Source: Hyphomonas sp.
GTDB taxonomy: Bacteria; Pseudomonadota; Alphaproteobacteria; Caulobacterales; Hyphomonadaceae
Assembly: GCA_013791775.1 (NCBI GenBank)
Contig: VMTE01000022.1
Coordinates: 124,001-188,000, forward strand
Direction of reading: 5' to 3'
Length of the DNA: 64,000 nucleotides
A model generated the notes under the pieces. That model did not search any database, was not told where the DNA came from, and saw only the letters and a list, made by a program, of their open reading frames with translations. This document shows positions 26,191 to 34,925 of this stretch, piece by piece; position 1 is the first letter of the stretch, and each line of letters opens with the position of its first letter. The position numbers and the translations under genes are program-made.

Positions 26191-26775
26191 ATGTTCTCTA
26201 ATCGCTTCACCGCGGTCATCGATGCCTGCGTTCTCGCAGACGTGACGAAGCGAGATTTGATTCTGACTTTGGCAGAGGCGGGCCTGTTCCGCCTTTGCTG
26301 GTCAGATGAAATCCTGCGGGAAACGGAAGCAGCCTTGCAATACATTCTCCGTGAGCGCGACGACGCAAGGGCGAGAGCCACAAGGTCAATCGCAGCGATG
26401 CGAACCGCGTTTCCGGAAGCCGAATGCTTCGGATATGAGGATATTGTTGGCACACTGAGCTGTCTAACGGACCCCAACGACCATCATGTGCTTGCTGTTG
26501 CGATAGAATGCAAAGCGTCAGTGATTGTTACCGACAATATCAAGGATTTCCCAGCGGCGGCTCTGACCCCATACTCTATTGAAGCCAGGATTGCAGATGA
26601 ATTTATCGCGGATGCGATCGACTTGGACTACGCACTCTCAATCAAAGCTATCGCGGCGATGCGTGCCAAGCTTTCCAATCCGTCGCTTACCGCTCAAGAC
26701 CTGATCGAAAAGTGGCGTCAACGAAACATGCATCAAACCGTGGAGGCGATATTTCCTCATATACACAGCATATAG
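26191..26775 (+). CDS. PIN-domain ribonuclease toxin
   Basis: A 194-residue PIN-domain protein. The acidic metal-binding residues are visible at D11 (AVIDACVLAD), an E around residue 40-44 (SDEILRE), D97 (TDPNDHHVLAVAI) and D115 (VIVTDNIKDF). It is longer than classical VapC (about 130 residues), with a C-terminal extension of about 65 residues. The start at 26191 follows the antitoxin stop by one base. RNA cleavage is expected from the family; the target is unknown. Confidence 0.8.
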   Translation: MFSNRFTAVIDACVLADVTKRDLILTLAEAGLFRLCWSDEILRETEAALQYILRERDDARARATRSIAAMRTAFPEAECFGYEDIVGTLSCLTDPNDHHVLAVAIECKASVIVTDNIKDFPAAALTPYSIEARIADEFIADAIDLDYALSIKAIAAMRAKLSNPSLTAQDLIEKWRQRNMHQTVEAIFPHIHSI

Positions 26776-26842
26776 AAACGTGGCTCCGCTCGAGAATTTT
26801 GATCCCTTTCTATGCCGAGCCTGCCGTACTATACAGCTCAAT

Positions 26843-27223
26843 GGACCAGAAGGCCGGGCAGCCGCTGGCATGTGGGTAACTGCATGCTGGAGGAAAGTCC
26901 GGGCTCCAGAAAGACAGGGCGACGGCTAACGGCCGCCCGGCGCAAGCCGAGGGAAAGTGCCACAGAAAGCAAACCGCCCTCCGAAGCCTCGGCGAAGGAG
27001 GGTAAGGGTGAAAGGGTGGGGTAAGAGCCCACCGCAGGCCTGGCAACAGGGCTGGCAAGGCAAACCCCGCCCGGAGCAAGACCAAGTAGGGGGCGCATTT
27101 GGGCTGTCTTACGCCCGCGCCCCGGGTGTGTCGCGCGAGGCGTTCAGCAATGAACGTCCCAGAGGAATGGCTGCCAGACCCCGCAAGGGGCGAACAGAAC
27201 CCGGCTTACAGGCCTTCTGGTCC
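26843..27223 (+). ncRNA. rnpB: RNase P RNA
   Basis: Catalytic RNA of ribonuclease P, which trims the 5' leader of pre-tRNAs. The ends pair perfectly as helix P1: GGACCAGAAGGCC at 26843-26855 with GGCCTTCTGGTCC at 27211-27223. The universal core GAGGAAAGTCCGGGCTCC lies at about 26890-26907, and the 3' core (CAGAACCCGGCTTACAG) at about 27194-27210. At about 381 bases it is a standard A-type RNA. No clear T-run terminator follows. Confidence 0.95.
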
Positions 27224-27248
27224 AATTCACAAAAATCCGCCTGCGGAG

Positions 27249-28265
27249 CTATAGCGCCGCCAGAAGCGCCTCGATTTCGGAATCCTGTGTCGCCCAGGAA
27301 CAGACAAACCGGCTCGATCCGCCCGGCCAGCCATAGAACACGGCGCCCGCCGCTTTCAGCTTTTCGGCCACGGGGGCCGGCAGATCCACGAACACTTCAT
27401 TGCCTTCGCAGGGGTAAGCCAGATGAAATCCGCGTGCTTCGAATCCTTCGGCCAGGTCGCGTGCCTTCCGGTTGGCGTGGCCGGCCAGCCTGGTCCACAG
27501 ACTGCCGGCGAACATCGCTTCGGCCTGCGCCGCCAGGAACCGCATCTTGGGCGGCATGTGCCCGGTCCGTTTTGCCCGTACACGGAGTTCCTGGAATTTC
27601 GCCCGCGCGGCACCGAACAGGAGGATGATCTCGCAGCCCGCCGCACCCGTCTTGGTAAGTCCCAGGGTCAGCACATCGACGCCGGCCATCCAGCTGAGGC
27701 CGGACGGCATCGCGCCGGCGGCGATCAGGGCATTCGCGAACCGCGCGCCATCAAGATGAACCGCAAGCCCCGCCGCCTTCGCCCGGTCGGCAAAGGCAGA
27801 AATTTCCTCGGGCCGGTACACCAGGCCGCATTCGGTAAGATTGGTCAGGGAGAGCACATGCAACGGCGTTTCATGCACGAAGTCCGGGTTGTTGGCATTG
27901 ATCGCCCGGATGAACGCCTGCGGATCAATCTTCGCGCCGAAACCCGGAAGCAGACGCAGCGTTCCCCCGCCGGAGAAGAATCCCGGCGCGCCGCGCTCAT
28001 CGCGTTCGATATGCGCTTCCTCATGGCAGAGGACCGCGCCAGTCGATGGGCAAAAGCAAGACAGCGCGAGCGCGTTGGAGGCTGTTCCGGACGCGGTGAT
28101 CCAGAAGTCGAAATCCTCGGTCGCGAAAACACGGGCAATTGTGTCCCGCAGACGGGCCATGACGGCGTCGTTGCCATAACTCGCCTCGGTGCCGGTGTTC
28201 ACCCGGCTCATCGCTTCGAGTACATCCGGATGCGCCGGCGCAGTTGTGTCAGATCCAAAGTTCAA
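27249..28265 (-). CDS. Low-specificity threonine aldolase-like PLP enzyme
   Basis: A 338-residue fold-type I PLP enzyme of the beta-eliminating lyase family, which cleaves threonine or allo-threonine to glycine and acetaldehyde. Markers are the N-terminal NFGSDTTAPAHPDVLEAM, TASGTASNALALS for the phosphate loop, HLDGARFANAL for the ring-contacting Asp, and LTLGLTKTGAAG containing the PLP lysine. Length is normal. It lies 9 bases downstream of the SDR gene and its stop is 25 bases from the rnpB 3' end. Confidence 0.85.
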   Translation of the reverse strand: MNFGSDTTAPAHPDVLEAMSRVNTGTEASYGNDAVMARLRDTIARVFATEDFDFWITASGTASNALALSCFCPSTGAVLCHEEAHIERDERGAPGFFSGGGTLRLLPGFGAKIDPQAFIRAINANNPDFVHETPLHVLSLTNLTECGLVYRPEEISAFADRAKAAGLAVHLDGARFANALIAAGAMPSGLSWMAGVDVLTLGLTKTGAAGCEIILLFGAARAKFQELRVRAKRTGHMPPKMRFLAAQAEAMFAGSLWTRLAGHANRKARDLAEGFEARGFHLAYPCEGNEVFVDLPAPVAEKLKAAGAVFYGWPGGSSRFVCSWATQDSEIEALLAAL

Positions 28266-28274
28266 GTGCGGGCC

Positions 28275-29027
28275 TCAGAATTGCGTGTCCGGCGTTTGCC
28301 ACATCAGATGTTGCCCGCCGTCGGAAGCAATCATCTGGCCCGTCACGCTGGTGGCCGAAATCAGGTAGCGCAGCGCACGGACGATTTCATCCGGGCTCGA
28401 ACCTTCCCCGGTCAGCGTTGCGGCCTGCTCGGCTGCGAAGTCCGCATCGGTCTGGTGAACACTTTTCAGCGTCGGGCCGGGACCGATAGCGTTGACGCGA
28501 ACGTCCGGCGCGAGCGCCTGGGCGAGCGTTCGGGTCGCCTGCCAGAGCGCAGCTTTCGACAGGGTGTAGGTGAAGAATTGCGGCGTCAGCTTCAGGACGC
28601 GTTGGTCGATCAGGTTGACGATACACCCCTTCTGGCCGGGCGGAAGCGCCTTGGCGAACTGCTGGGCCAGGTGAACCGGCGCGCGCAGGTTCACTTCGAA
28701 ATGCAGGTCCCAGCCCGCTCGCGAATGATCTGCCGCCGTATCATCGGCAAACCGCGACGCCGAATTGACAAGCAGGGTCAAGGGCCGGCCGAGCAAGTTT
28801 TCCGCACGGGCCACAAGGCGTCCGCGCGCGGTTTCGTCCGACAGGTCGCACCCGAGGATTTCGGCGCGCCCGCCCGCCTTGCGGATGGCGTCGGCCGTCT
28901 CGCCGGCGCCCGATTGCGCGCTGTGATAATGGACACAGACGGCCCAGCCGTCAGCGCCGAGCGCTTCGGCCATCGCGCGGCCGACCCGCGCGCCTGCGCC
29001 AGTGACGAGCGCCGCGCCGGGTGTCAT
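28275..29027 (-). CDS. Short-chain dehydrogenase, FolM/pteridine-reductase-like
   Basis: A 250-residue classical SDR. The cofactor motif reads TGAGARVG, fitting the TGxxxRxG variant typical of pteridine reductase and FolM rather than the common TGxxxGxG. The catalytic YTLSK is at about residues 153-157. FolM makes tetrahydromonapterin and can back up dihydrofolate reduction. No folate operon is adjacent, although folA and thyA occur 10-13 kb away. Start overlaps the antiporter stop by 4 bases. Confidence 0.75.
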   Translation of the reverse strand: MTPGAALVTGAGARVGRAMAEALGADGWAVCVHYHSAQSGAGETADAIRKAGGRAEILGCDLSDETARGRLVARAENLLGRPLTLLVNSASRFADDTAADHSRAGWDLHFEVNLRAPVHLAQQFAKALPPGQKGCIVNLIDQRVLKLTPQFFTYTLSKAALWQATRTLAQALAPDVRVNAIGPGPTLKSVHQTDADFAAEQAATLTGEGSSPDEIVRALRYLISATSVTGQMIASDGGQHLMWQTPDTQF

Positions 29028-30013
29028 CCGCGGATCGTTTCGTACAGGCCGAGGAGGTTCACCCCATTCACGAGGCCATAAATATATACCGCATACAGAA
29101 GAAGCAACAAGGCAGCGATCAGCCGGCCGATGCGCGCACGCGTGACGATCAGGATGGTCAGCACGATTGCGGCGAATCCCATCACCCAGTGGTCATATGT
29201 CTGGAACAGGCGGGCCACTTCAACCGGCCCGCTCAGGGCCACGATAGCGCCTGCGCCGAGAATGTTGATGATGTTGGATCCGAGGATGTTGCCGACCAGA
29301 ACATCGCCCCGCTTGCGGAATGCGGCGGCCAGCGAGGCACCGATTTCCGGCAGCGAGGTGCCGACCGCGAGGAGCGTGAGGCCGATATACTCCTCCGGAA
29401 CATCGGCGAAGCGGGCGAGCCCTTCGGCGCCGGTGACGATCAGGCCGGACGCATAGACCAGCGCAATCGCACCGGCCGGAACATAGATCAACGCGCGCCA
29501 GAGCGGCGGACCTTCGGACGCGTGTTCGCGCACACCGGTCGCCTTGCCCGCTACCTCATCGCGCCGGGCAGCGAACAGGCTCAAGCCCGTATATCCGATC
29601 AGGATGAAAAGGAAGAACAGGCCCATCAGGGGCGAGAGCGGCAGGATCGCGGTCATGCCGATCCAGAGCGTGGTCGCCGCCAACATGGCGGCAAGGGCGC
29701 GTCCCTGCCCCGGCCCGCCGGCGGTGACCGGGAAAATCAGGGCGGGGATCGCGAGCACGAGAAACACGTTCGCGATGCTGGAGCCGACGATATTGCCGAT
29801 GCCGAGACCGGGCCTTCCGGTGAAGGCGGCGTTTGCCGAAACGAGAATTTCAGGAAGTGACGTGCCGAGGCCGACGATGAACATGCCCGCGATCAGCGGC
29901 GTTGCCCCGAGCGACCAGCCAACCCGGACGGCGCCGCGAACCAGAAGGTCGCCGCCCAGCGCCAGAAGGACGAGTCCGCCGAAAAGGGATGCGATCAGGA
30001 TCGGATCGGGCAT
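29024..30013 (-). CDS. Calcium/sodium antiporter, CaCA family (YrbG-like)
   Basis: A 329-residue protein with ten hydrophobic segments arranged as two inverted repeats. Each repeat has its alpha motif: GLGTSLPEILVSANAAF (about residues 48-64) and AVGTSLPEIGASLAAAF (about 217-233), with NIVGSSIANVF and NILGSNIINIL following. These carry the ion-binding glutamates. The direction of Ca and Na exchange in bacteria is usually efflux of Ca. Overlaps the SDR gene by 4 bases. Confidence 0.92.
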   Translation of the reverse strand: MPDPILIASLFGGLVLLALGGDLLVRGAVRVGWSLGATPLIAGMFIVGLGTSLPEILVSANAAFTGRPGLGIGNIVGSSIANVFLVLAIPALIFPVTAGGPGQGRALAAMLAATTLWIGMTAILPLSPLMGLFFLFILIGYTGLSLFAARRDEVAGKATGVREHASEGPPLWRALIYVPAGAIALVYASGLIVTGAEGLARFADVPEEYIGLTLLAVGTSLPEIGASLAAAFRKRGDVLVGNILGSNIINILGAGAIVALSGPVEVARLFQTYDHWVMGFAAIVLTILIVTRARIGRLIAALLLLLYAVYIYGLVNGVNLLGLYETIRG

Positions 30014-30032
30014 CGAACCTGCCCCCGGAGGA

Positions 30033-30119
30033 TCAATCGAGGCGCTTGAACTCGATGAGGTTCAGAACGCCGAACACAACGACGAGGACCGCTATGGCGA
30101 TGAGCGAAGGATGGATCAT
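30033..30119 (-). CDS. 28-residue single-span membrane peptide
   Basis: A tiny frame starting ATG at 30119: MIHPSLIAIAVLVVVFGVLN followed by LIEFKRLD. It is one hydrophobic helix with a charged C-terminal tail. Small proteins ending in LNLIEFKRxD-like tails recur in alphaproteobacteria as unnamed short proteins, from memory and unverified. It sits 19 bases upstream of the antiporter start on the same strand and may be co-transcribed with it. Function unknown. Confidence 0.5.
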   Translation of the reverse strand: MIHPSLIAIAVLVVVFGVLNLIEFKRLD

Positions 30120-30269
30120 GGTTTGAGTCTCTCAGCCCGCAATAATGTCATGAATGGGCCGCTCTTAGCCTGCGTTGATGGCCTTGGCGAGCCCAATCGG
30201 CACTTTTCCGGCAGGTTTCGCGCGCAGAACGCGGCGCTGTCCGCGCCAATTTTCGCCGGACCGGTGCAA

Positions 30270-31049
30270 CTAGTGCGCGATATGTTGCCGGTGCGCGTCC
30301 CGGAACGCTTGCCGCAAGGCCGCCCGGTAGGCGGCGGAACCCGGCGCTTCAAGGTCGGCGGGCGCCGGCCCGATGCGGTGGTGGCTCATCAGGATGCCGG
30401 CCAGCGCGTGGTCCGTGCCAACCGGCTCGATCTCGATCGGCAGGATGCGTTTACCCGCCGCCTCCGCGCACTCGAGTTCGCGGCGCACCCATTCAGACGT
30501 CACGGCCGCAGCGGTCTCGAACACGAGCACGAGGTAGGCCGCCTCGATCCGCTGCATCAACGTCTGCGAGAACCGCTCGCCGCCGCTGATATCGGCGTCA
30601 TACCAGGCGTCATAGCCCCAGGACTGTGTCAGCCTGCACAGCCGCGCAACCTCATGGCGGCCCGCCCGGGCATAGCTGATGAAGGCCGACCCTTCGGCAC
30701 GTCGCTCGGGATCCTGCATCCTGGCGAAGGGGTCGAATCCGGCCGCTTTGGCCTCCGCGCGCTCGAGCAGGGTGTTGACGAGCAAGGCCCGCGTTCCGGG
30801 GCCGCAGAGACCGTCAATGCTGGTATGACCGCGCGCCGCCTGAAAGCGCTTCAGATCGGCCGAGATGTTCGGCGTGAACTGGTCGCCGAGGGGTTCATGG
30901 CGCGCGTTTTCGTCAAACCCCAGGATCATCAGGGCCAGCTGGATGTTACGGCAATGGTCGCCGCGCGCGCCGGGATTGAGGGTGCCTTGCGGCGCTGCGG
31001 GATCGGCAAAGTACCGGATGCGGTCCGCCAGAAATTCCGGGTCCGTCAC
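30270..31049 (-). CDS. Peptidoglycan-binding-like / TIR domain fusion
   Basis: A 259-residue protein with a GTG start at 31049 preceded by GGAGG. Residues about 25-92 match a PG_binding_1-like fold (NPGARGDHCRNIQLALMILGF, DLKRFQAARG, IDGLCGPGTRALL). Residues about 121-255 form a TIR domain: SAFISYARAGRHEVARL, YDAWYDADISGGERFSQTLM, and TSEWVRRELE, where E191 is in the position of the NADase catalytic glutamate. No signal peptide is visible. It lies 33 bases after degP on the same strand. TIR enzymes often hydrolyse NAD+ in phage defence or effector roles; the role here is unknown. Confidence 0.8.
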   Translation of the reverse strand: MTDPEFLADRIRYFADPAAPQGTLNPGARGDHCRNIQLALMILGFDENARHEPLGDQFTPNISADLKRFQAARGHTSIDGLCGPGTRALLVNTLLERAEAKAAGFDPFARMQDPERRAEGSAFISYARAGRHEVARLCRLTQSWGYDAWYDADISGGERFSQTLMQRIEAAYLVLVFETAAAVTSEWVRRELECAEAAGKRILPIEIEPVGTDHALAGILMSHHRIGPAPADLEAPGSAAYRAALRQAFRDAHRQHIAH

Positions 31050-31082
31050 AGCAGCCTCCAGGGCCGCGGCTCAGCCGCGCGC

Positions 31083-32537
31083 CTATTTCGTGATTTCGAC
31101 CGAGACGAACTGGTCGAACCAGGCGCCGGCATCGCCGCGGCGCTTGATGCGGATCAGGATCGGCTGGCTCGGATTGCCGAGCGCGGCCTTCACTTTGGCC
31201 AGCGTATCGGTGACCGAAGTGACCGTCTGGAAGTTCACCTCGATGATCACATCGGCCCGGCGCAGCTTGTTATAGGCGCGCCCGCGCGGGCTGACGGAGG
31301 TGACGACGACACCCGCAATGTCGTTCGTGATGTTGTAGCGCCGGCGCATGTCGTCATCGATGGGCGACAGTTCGGCGCCGAGATCGTTCGAGCTGGCGGC
31401 GGTGTCAGGCGCAATCTTCGCCGCGTCGGCTTCATCATCCTTGAGTTCGGCGAGCGTAACCGTGACTTCGCGCGCGCGGCCATCGCGAACGATCGACAGG
31501 GCGACCGCCTTGCCGATGGGCATTTCGGAAATCGCGCGTGTCATTTCGCGAACGCTGCCGACGCCCTTTCCGTCGAGAGTCAGAATGAGGTCGCCGACTT
31601 CGAGCTTGGACTTGGCGGCGGGACTGTCCTCACTGATCCGTGTAATGATGACCCCACTGGTGCCCTTGGCGCGGTAGGCCTTGATCAACGCGGCGTCGGC
31701 ATCCTGGACATTCACACCCAGCCAGGGCCGGTGGACGCGGCCTTCCTTGATCAGCTGCTGCGAGATACGCTTCACGGTGTTCGACGGCACCGAGAAGCCG
31801 AGGCCGATGGATCCGCCGGACTGGGAAATGATGGCGGTGTTCACCCCGACAACCTGGCCGGAAAGATTGAACAGCGGGCCGCCGGAATTGCCCTGGTTGA
31901 TAGCCGCGTCGGTCTGGATGTAGTTGTCGGACCGGCCGGAATTGAGATCACGGCCGGTGGCGGAAATGATGCCAGCCGAGACCGAGCCGCCGAAGCCGAG
32001 CGGGTTGCCGATGGCGATCACCCATTCGCCAACCTCGGCCTTGTCGCTGTCGGCGAGCGGCACGAAGGCGAGCGGGGTTTTCGACGTGACCTTGAGGACG
32101 GCGAGATCGGAATCGCGGTCACGCCCGATGAGTTTCGCCTGCATTTCGCGGCCATTCGAGAAGGTCACCGTGATCGTGTCGGCCTTCTCAATGACGTGGT
32201 TGTTGGTGACGATGTAGCCGTCGGCGCTGATCACGAAGCCAGAGCCGAGCGAACCCTGGCGCTGAAAGCCGTCATCGTCGCGGCCGAAATATTCGTTGAA
32301 ACGCTCCGCCGGCGAGCCTTCCGGAAAGGTCGGCATGGCGGCGGCAATCACCGTCTCGGTGGAAATGTTGACGACGGCCGGCATCAGGCGTTTGGCGAGC
32401 TCGCGGAAACTGGCCGGCGTCTCCCGGGTCGCGGCGGGCTTGGCCGGCGTGCCCTGGGCCGAGCTTTCGACGAGTGCAGACAGGCCGGTTGCCGGAAGGG
32501 CGAAGACAACGAGCGCCAGGGCGGCGAAGCGGGACAT
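31083..32537 (-). CDS. degP: Periplasmic serine protease DegP/HtrA
   Basis: A 484-residue protease and chaperone for misfolded envelope proteins. The start at 32537 (MSRFAALALVVFALPATGLSA) gives a signal peptide; an ATG 21 bases upstream is less good. The triad is H114 (TNNHVI), D144 (DSDLAVLKV) and S218 (GNSGGPLF). Two PDZ domains follow (about 275-375 and 395-480). Same strand as hflK-hflC upstream, 159 bases away, an arrangement frequent in alphaproteobacteria. Confidence 0.93.
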   Translation of the reverse strand: MSRFAALALVVFALPATGLSALVESSAQGTPAKPAATRETPASFRELAKRLMPAVVNISTETVIAAAMPTFPEGSPAERFNEYFGRDDDGFQRQGSLGSGFVISADGYIVTNNHVIEKADTITVTFSNGREMQAKLIGRDRDSDLAVLKVTSKTPLAFVPLADSDKAEVGEWVIAIGNPLGFGGSVSAGIISATGRDLNSGRSDNYIQTDAAINQGNSGGPLFNLSGQVVGVNTAIISQSGGSIGLGFSVPSNTVKRISQQLIKEGRVHRPWLGVNVQDADAALIKAYRAKGTSGVIITRISEDSPAAKSKLEVGDLILTLDGKGVGSVREMTRAISEMPIGKAVALSIVRDGRAREVTVTLAELKDDEADAAKIAPDTAASSNDLGAELSPIDDDMRRRYNITNDIAGVVVTSVSPRGRAYNKLRRADVIIEVNFQTVTSVTDTLAKVKAALGNPSQPILIRIKRRGDAGAWFDQFVSVEITK

Positions 32538-32696
32538 AGGCGGGCAGGCTCCAGTCAAATTCGGCGTTCCGGCATTGTGGAATGCAGACTGACTATGGCG
32601 CTTTGGCGGCCGAGCGCAACCGCCTCGGGCGGTGCGGGCTGCAATCGGGAACCTTCGGGGGGCGCGGACGGCGGGCGCACCCGCCGTCCGGTCAAT

Positions 32697-33611
32697 CTAG
32701 CGCGGCGCGCCGGCCGAGCGGGCGCTGTCGAAGAACTGGTCACAGATGCCGAGCGATTGCGGCCCGACGATGACCTGCGTGCCTTCCTGGATCGCCGTTT
32801 CACAGGCAATCAGGGCGCGCTGGAACCGGAAGAATTCCGGGTCCTTGTTGTAGGCGGTGGCGTAGGTTTCCGAGGCCTTTGCATCGCCTTCACCGCGGAT
32901 GATGGACGACTGTTCGCGGGCCTGGGCCTCAATCACGGTCTTCTCGCGTTCGGCCTGGGCGCGGATCAGGCGGGCCCGTTCCTCCCCTTCAGAGCGGATG
33001 CGCTGGGCTTCCTGCAGACGAGCCGTCCGCATACGGTTGTAGACGCCTTCGGCCACTTCGGTCGGCAGGTCCGCCTGGCGGATACGCACGTCGATGATGT
33101 CGATCCCGTCAGCGGCCAGGCCGGTGTTCACGCTCTGGCGGATGCGGCCCATCAACTGCGCCCGCTGGCCGGAGACGATTTCCGGGACCGGCACGTCGCC
33201 GAGCACCTCGCGGATGGCCGAGGTGGTGATCCGCATGAGTTGCGACTCGGCCGCGTCTTCCGTGCGGAAGCGCTGGTAATAGCGCAGCGGGTCGTTGATC
33301 CGCCAACGGACGAACGCATCTACCCGCAGGCGGCGCTGATCAGAGGCCAGGACTTCGATGCCTTCGATGTCGAGCCCCATATTGCGTTTATCGATGATCT
33401 CGACCTGCTGGTAGATCGGGATCTTCATATGCAGGCCGGCTTCGTCCGGGCCCGGCTTACCTGCGGAGCCTGGCGCGTTGATCAGTCGGACAGGGCGGCC
33501 GACTTCAAGCACGATGGCCTGTTGCGACTGGCGCACCACAAAGAAGACGTTCGACGCGACAATCAATCCGAGTACGGACAAGATAAGAATGAGCCATCCA
33601 AATGCGCGCAT
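32697..33611 (-). CDS. hflC: HflC, SPFH-domain modulator of FtsH
   Basis: A 304-residue band-7 protein with an N-terminal membrane anchor (LILILSVLGLIVASNVFFVV) and the HflC-specific YQQVEIIDKRNMGLDIEG segment. A long coiled coil (about 200-265, ARLQEAQRIRSEGEERARL) and an AFNKDPEF-like YNKDPEFFRFQRAL end are typical. With HflK it forms a large periplasmic cage around FtsH. The ATG overlaps the hflK stop (TAATG). Confidence 0.92.
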   Translation of the reverse strand: MRAFGWLILILSVLGLIVASNVFFVVRQSQQAIVLEVGRPVRLINAPGSAGKPGPDEAGLHMKIPIYQQVEIIDKRNMGLDIEGIEVLASDQRRLRVDAFVRWRINDPLRYYQRFRTEDAAESQLMRITTSAIREVLGDVPVPEIVSGQRAQLMGRIRQSVNTGLAADGIDIIDVRIRQADLPTEVAEGVYNRMRTARLQEAQRIRSEGEERARLIRAQAEREKTVIEAQAREQSSIIRGEGDAKASETYATAYNKDPEFFRFQRALIACETAIQEGTQVIVGPQSLGICDQFFDSARSAGAPR

Positions 33612-34774
33612 TATTGATCTCCCGTTGGCGTGACAGTGGCCGGGCGGCGGGTGCGCTCAAGCGGCAGGTAAGGCACCGCTCCGGAATCCTGGTCGAGAAT
33701 CATCTTGTCGGTCTTGCCGAGAACCCGTTCCATGGTTTCAAGGTACATGCGTTCGCGCGTGACGCGCGGCGCCTTGCGGTATTCCTCGAAAATCTGGTCA
33801 AAGCGGGAGGCTTCACCGCCGGCGTCTGCAATGACGCGGTCGCGGTAGGCTTCGGCTTCCTGCAACAGACGCTGCGCGGTACCGCGGGCCTGGGGCACAA
33901 CCTGGTTGGCGAACTGGGTCGCCTGGTTGGTCAGGGTCTGGGCGTCCTGCTCGGCGACGTTCACATCGTTGAACGCTTCGATGACCTGCTGCGGCGGATC
34001 CGACTTGTCGATCTGTACCGAGAGGATTTCGACGCCGGCATTGTATTCGTTGAGCAGGGTCTGTGTCTGCTCGGCGACTTCCTGCTGGACCTTGTCGCGC
34101 TCGGTCGTGATGATGCTCTGCAGTTTCGTCTTGCCGACGACTTCGCGCATCACCGACTCGGCCACCATCTCAACGGCAAGCGAAGGTTCGCGCACCATGA
34201 GCAGGTAGTTTTCCGGGTGGGCGGTATCGACTTTCCAGAACACCGAGAACTGGATGTCGACGATGTTCTCGTCCTGGGTCAGCATCAGGCTTTCTTCCTT
34301 GGTGCCGCCAAGGCGCGTTTCGATCCGGCGCTCGACCGGGATCAGCGTGTGGCTTTCGATGGGCGTGGGCAGGTGGAAGTGAAGGCCGGGGCCGAAATTG
34401 GTCTGCCATTTTCCGAACCGGAAGACGGCCGCCTGCTGGGTCGGGTCAACCACGACCACACCGGTCGACAGCCAGGCGAGGAGCACCACGCCGATGACCA
34501 CGAACACGCCGAGCGGACCGAAATTGGGCAACTGTCCGCCGCCGGTGCCGCGCTTGCGTCCGCCGCCGCCGCCGCCGCGCCGCTGGCGAAAGCGGTCCTG
34601 CATCCGGCGCATCTGTTCCTCGAGGTCCGGCGTTTCCTTGCCGCCGCCATTGCCGGAGCCGCCGCCGGTCGGACGGTTCCAGGGCGAGCCGCCCTCACCG
34701 CCGCCGCCGGAGCCGCTGCCACCCCCGCTCCCGCCCCACGGACCGGAACCTTTAGTCTTGTCGTCCCAGGGCAA
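33611..34774 (-). CDS. hflK: HflK, SPFH-domain modulator of FtsH
   Basis: A 387-residue partner of HflC. The first 75 residues are a glycine-rich cytoplasmic tail starting MPWDDKTKGSGPWGG; a membrane span follows at about 88-108 (GPLGVFVVIGVVLLAWLSTG). The SPFH domain begins at VVVDPTQQAAVFRFGKW, and a coiled coil runs from about 250 to 340. Gly-rich N-termini are normal for HflK. First gene of the hflK-hflC-degP run, divergent from mrp. Confidence 0.92.
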   Translation of the reverse strand: MPWDDKTKGSGPWGGSGGGSGSGGGGEGGSPWNRPTGGGSGNGGGKETPDLEEQMRRMQDRFRQRRGGGGGGRKRGTGGGQLPNFGPLGVFVVIGVVLLAWLSTGVVVVDPTQQAAVFRFGKWQTNFGPGLHFHLPTPIESHTLIPVERRIETRLGGTKEESLMLTQDENIVDIQFSVFWKVDTAHPENYLLMVREPSLAVEMVAESVMREVVGKTKLQSIITTERDKVQQEVAEQTQTLLNEYNAGVEILSVQIDKSDPPQQVIEAFNDVNVAEQDAQTLTNQATQFANQVVPQARGTAQRLLQEAEAYRDRVIADAGGEASRFDQIFEEYRKAPRVTRERMYLETMERVLGKTDKMILDQDSGAVPYLPLERTRRPATVTPTGDQ

Positions 34775-34925
34775 TCACGCCTCCTGAATTCTTCGAGTGG
34801 TGCCTATATAGGGGCTCTGACGACGTGTGCACGTCGAATCGGCCAGTTCTGGCGGTGAAAATGACGCATCTTCCTCACCAGAAGCTTGCAGTTTCCCTCC
34901 CGGCGCGAGAAGTCGGCAAATAAAG

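Noticed and set aside
26957-27628. 223-codon plus-strand frame from rnpB into the aldolase gene
   Set aside because: Its first half is the RNase P RNA and its second half is antisense to a PLP enzyme.
29544-33617. A 1357-codon open frame on the plus strand
   Set aside because: It runs antisense through the antiporter, TIR, degP and hflC genes, all of which have clear family matches. It is a by-product of high GC content.
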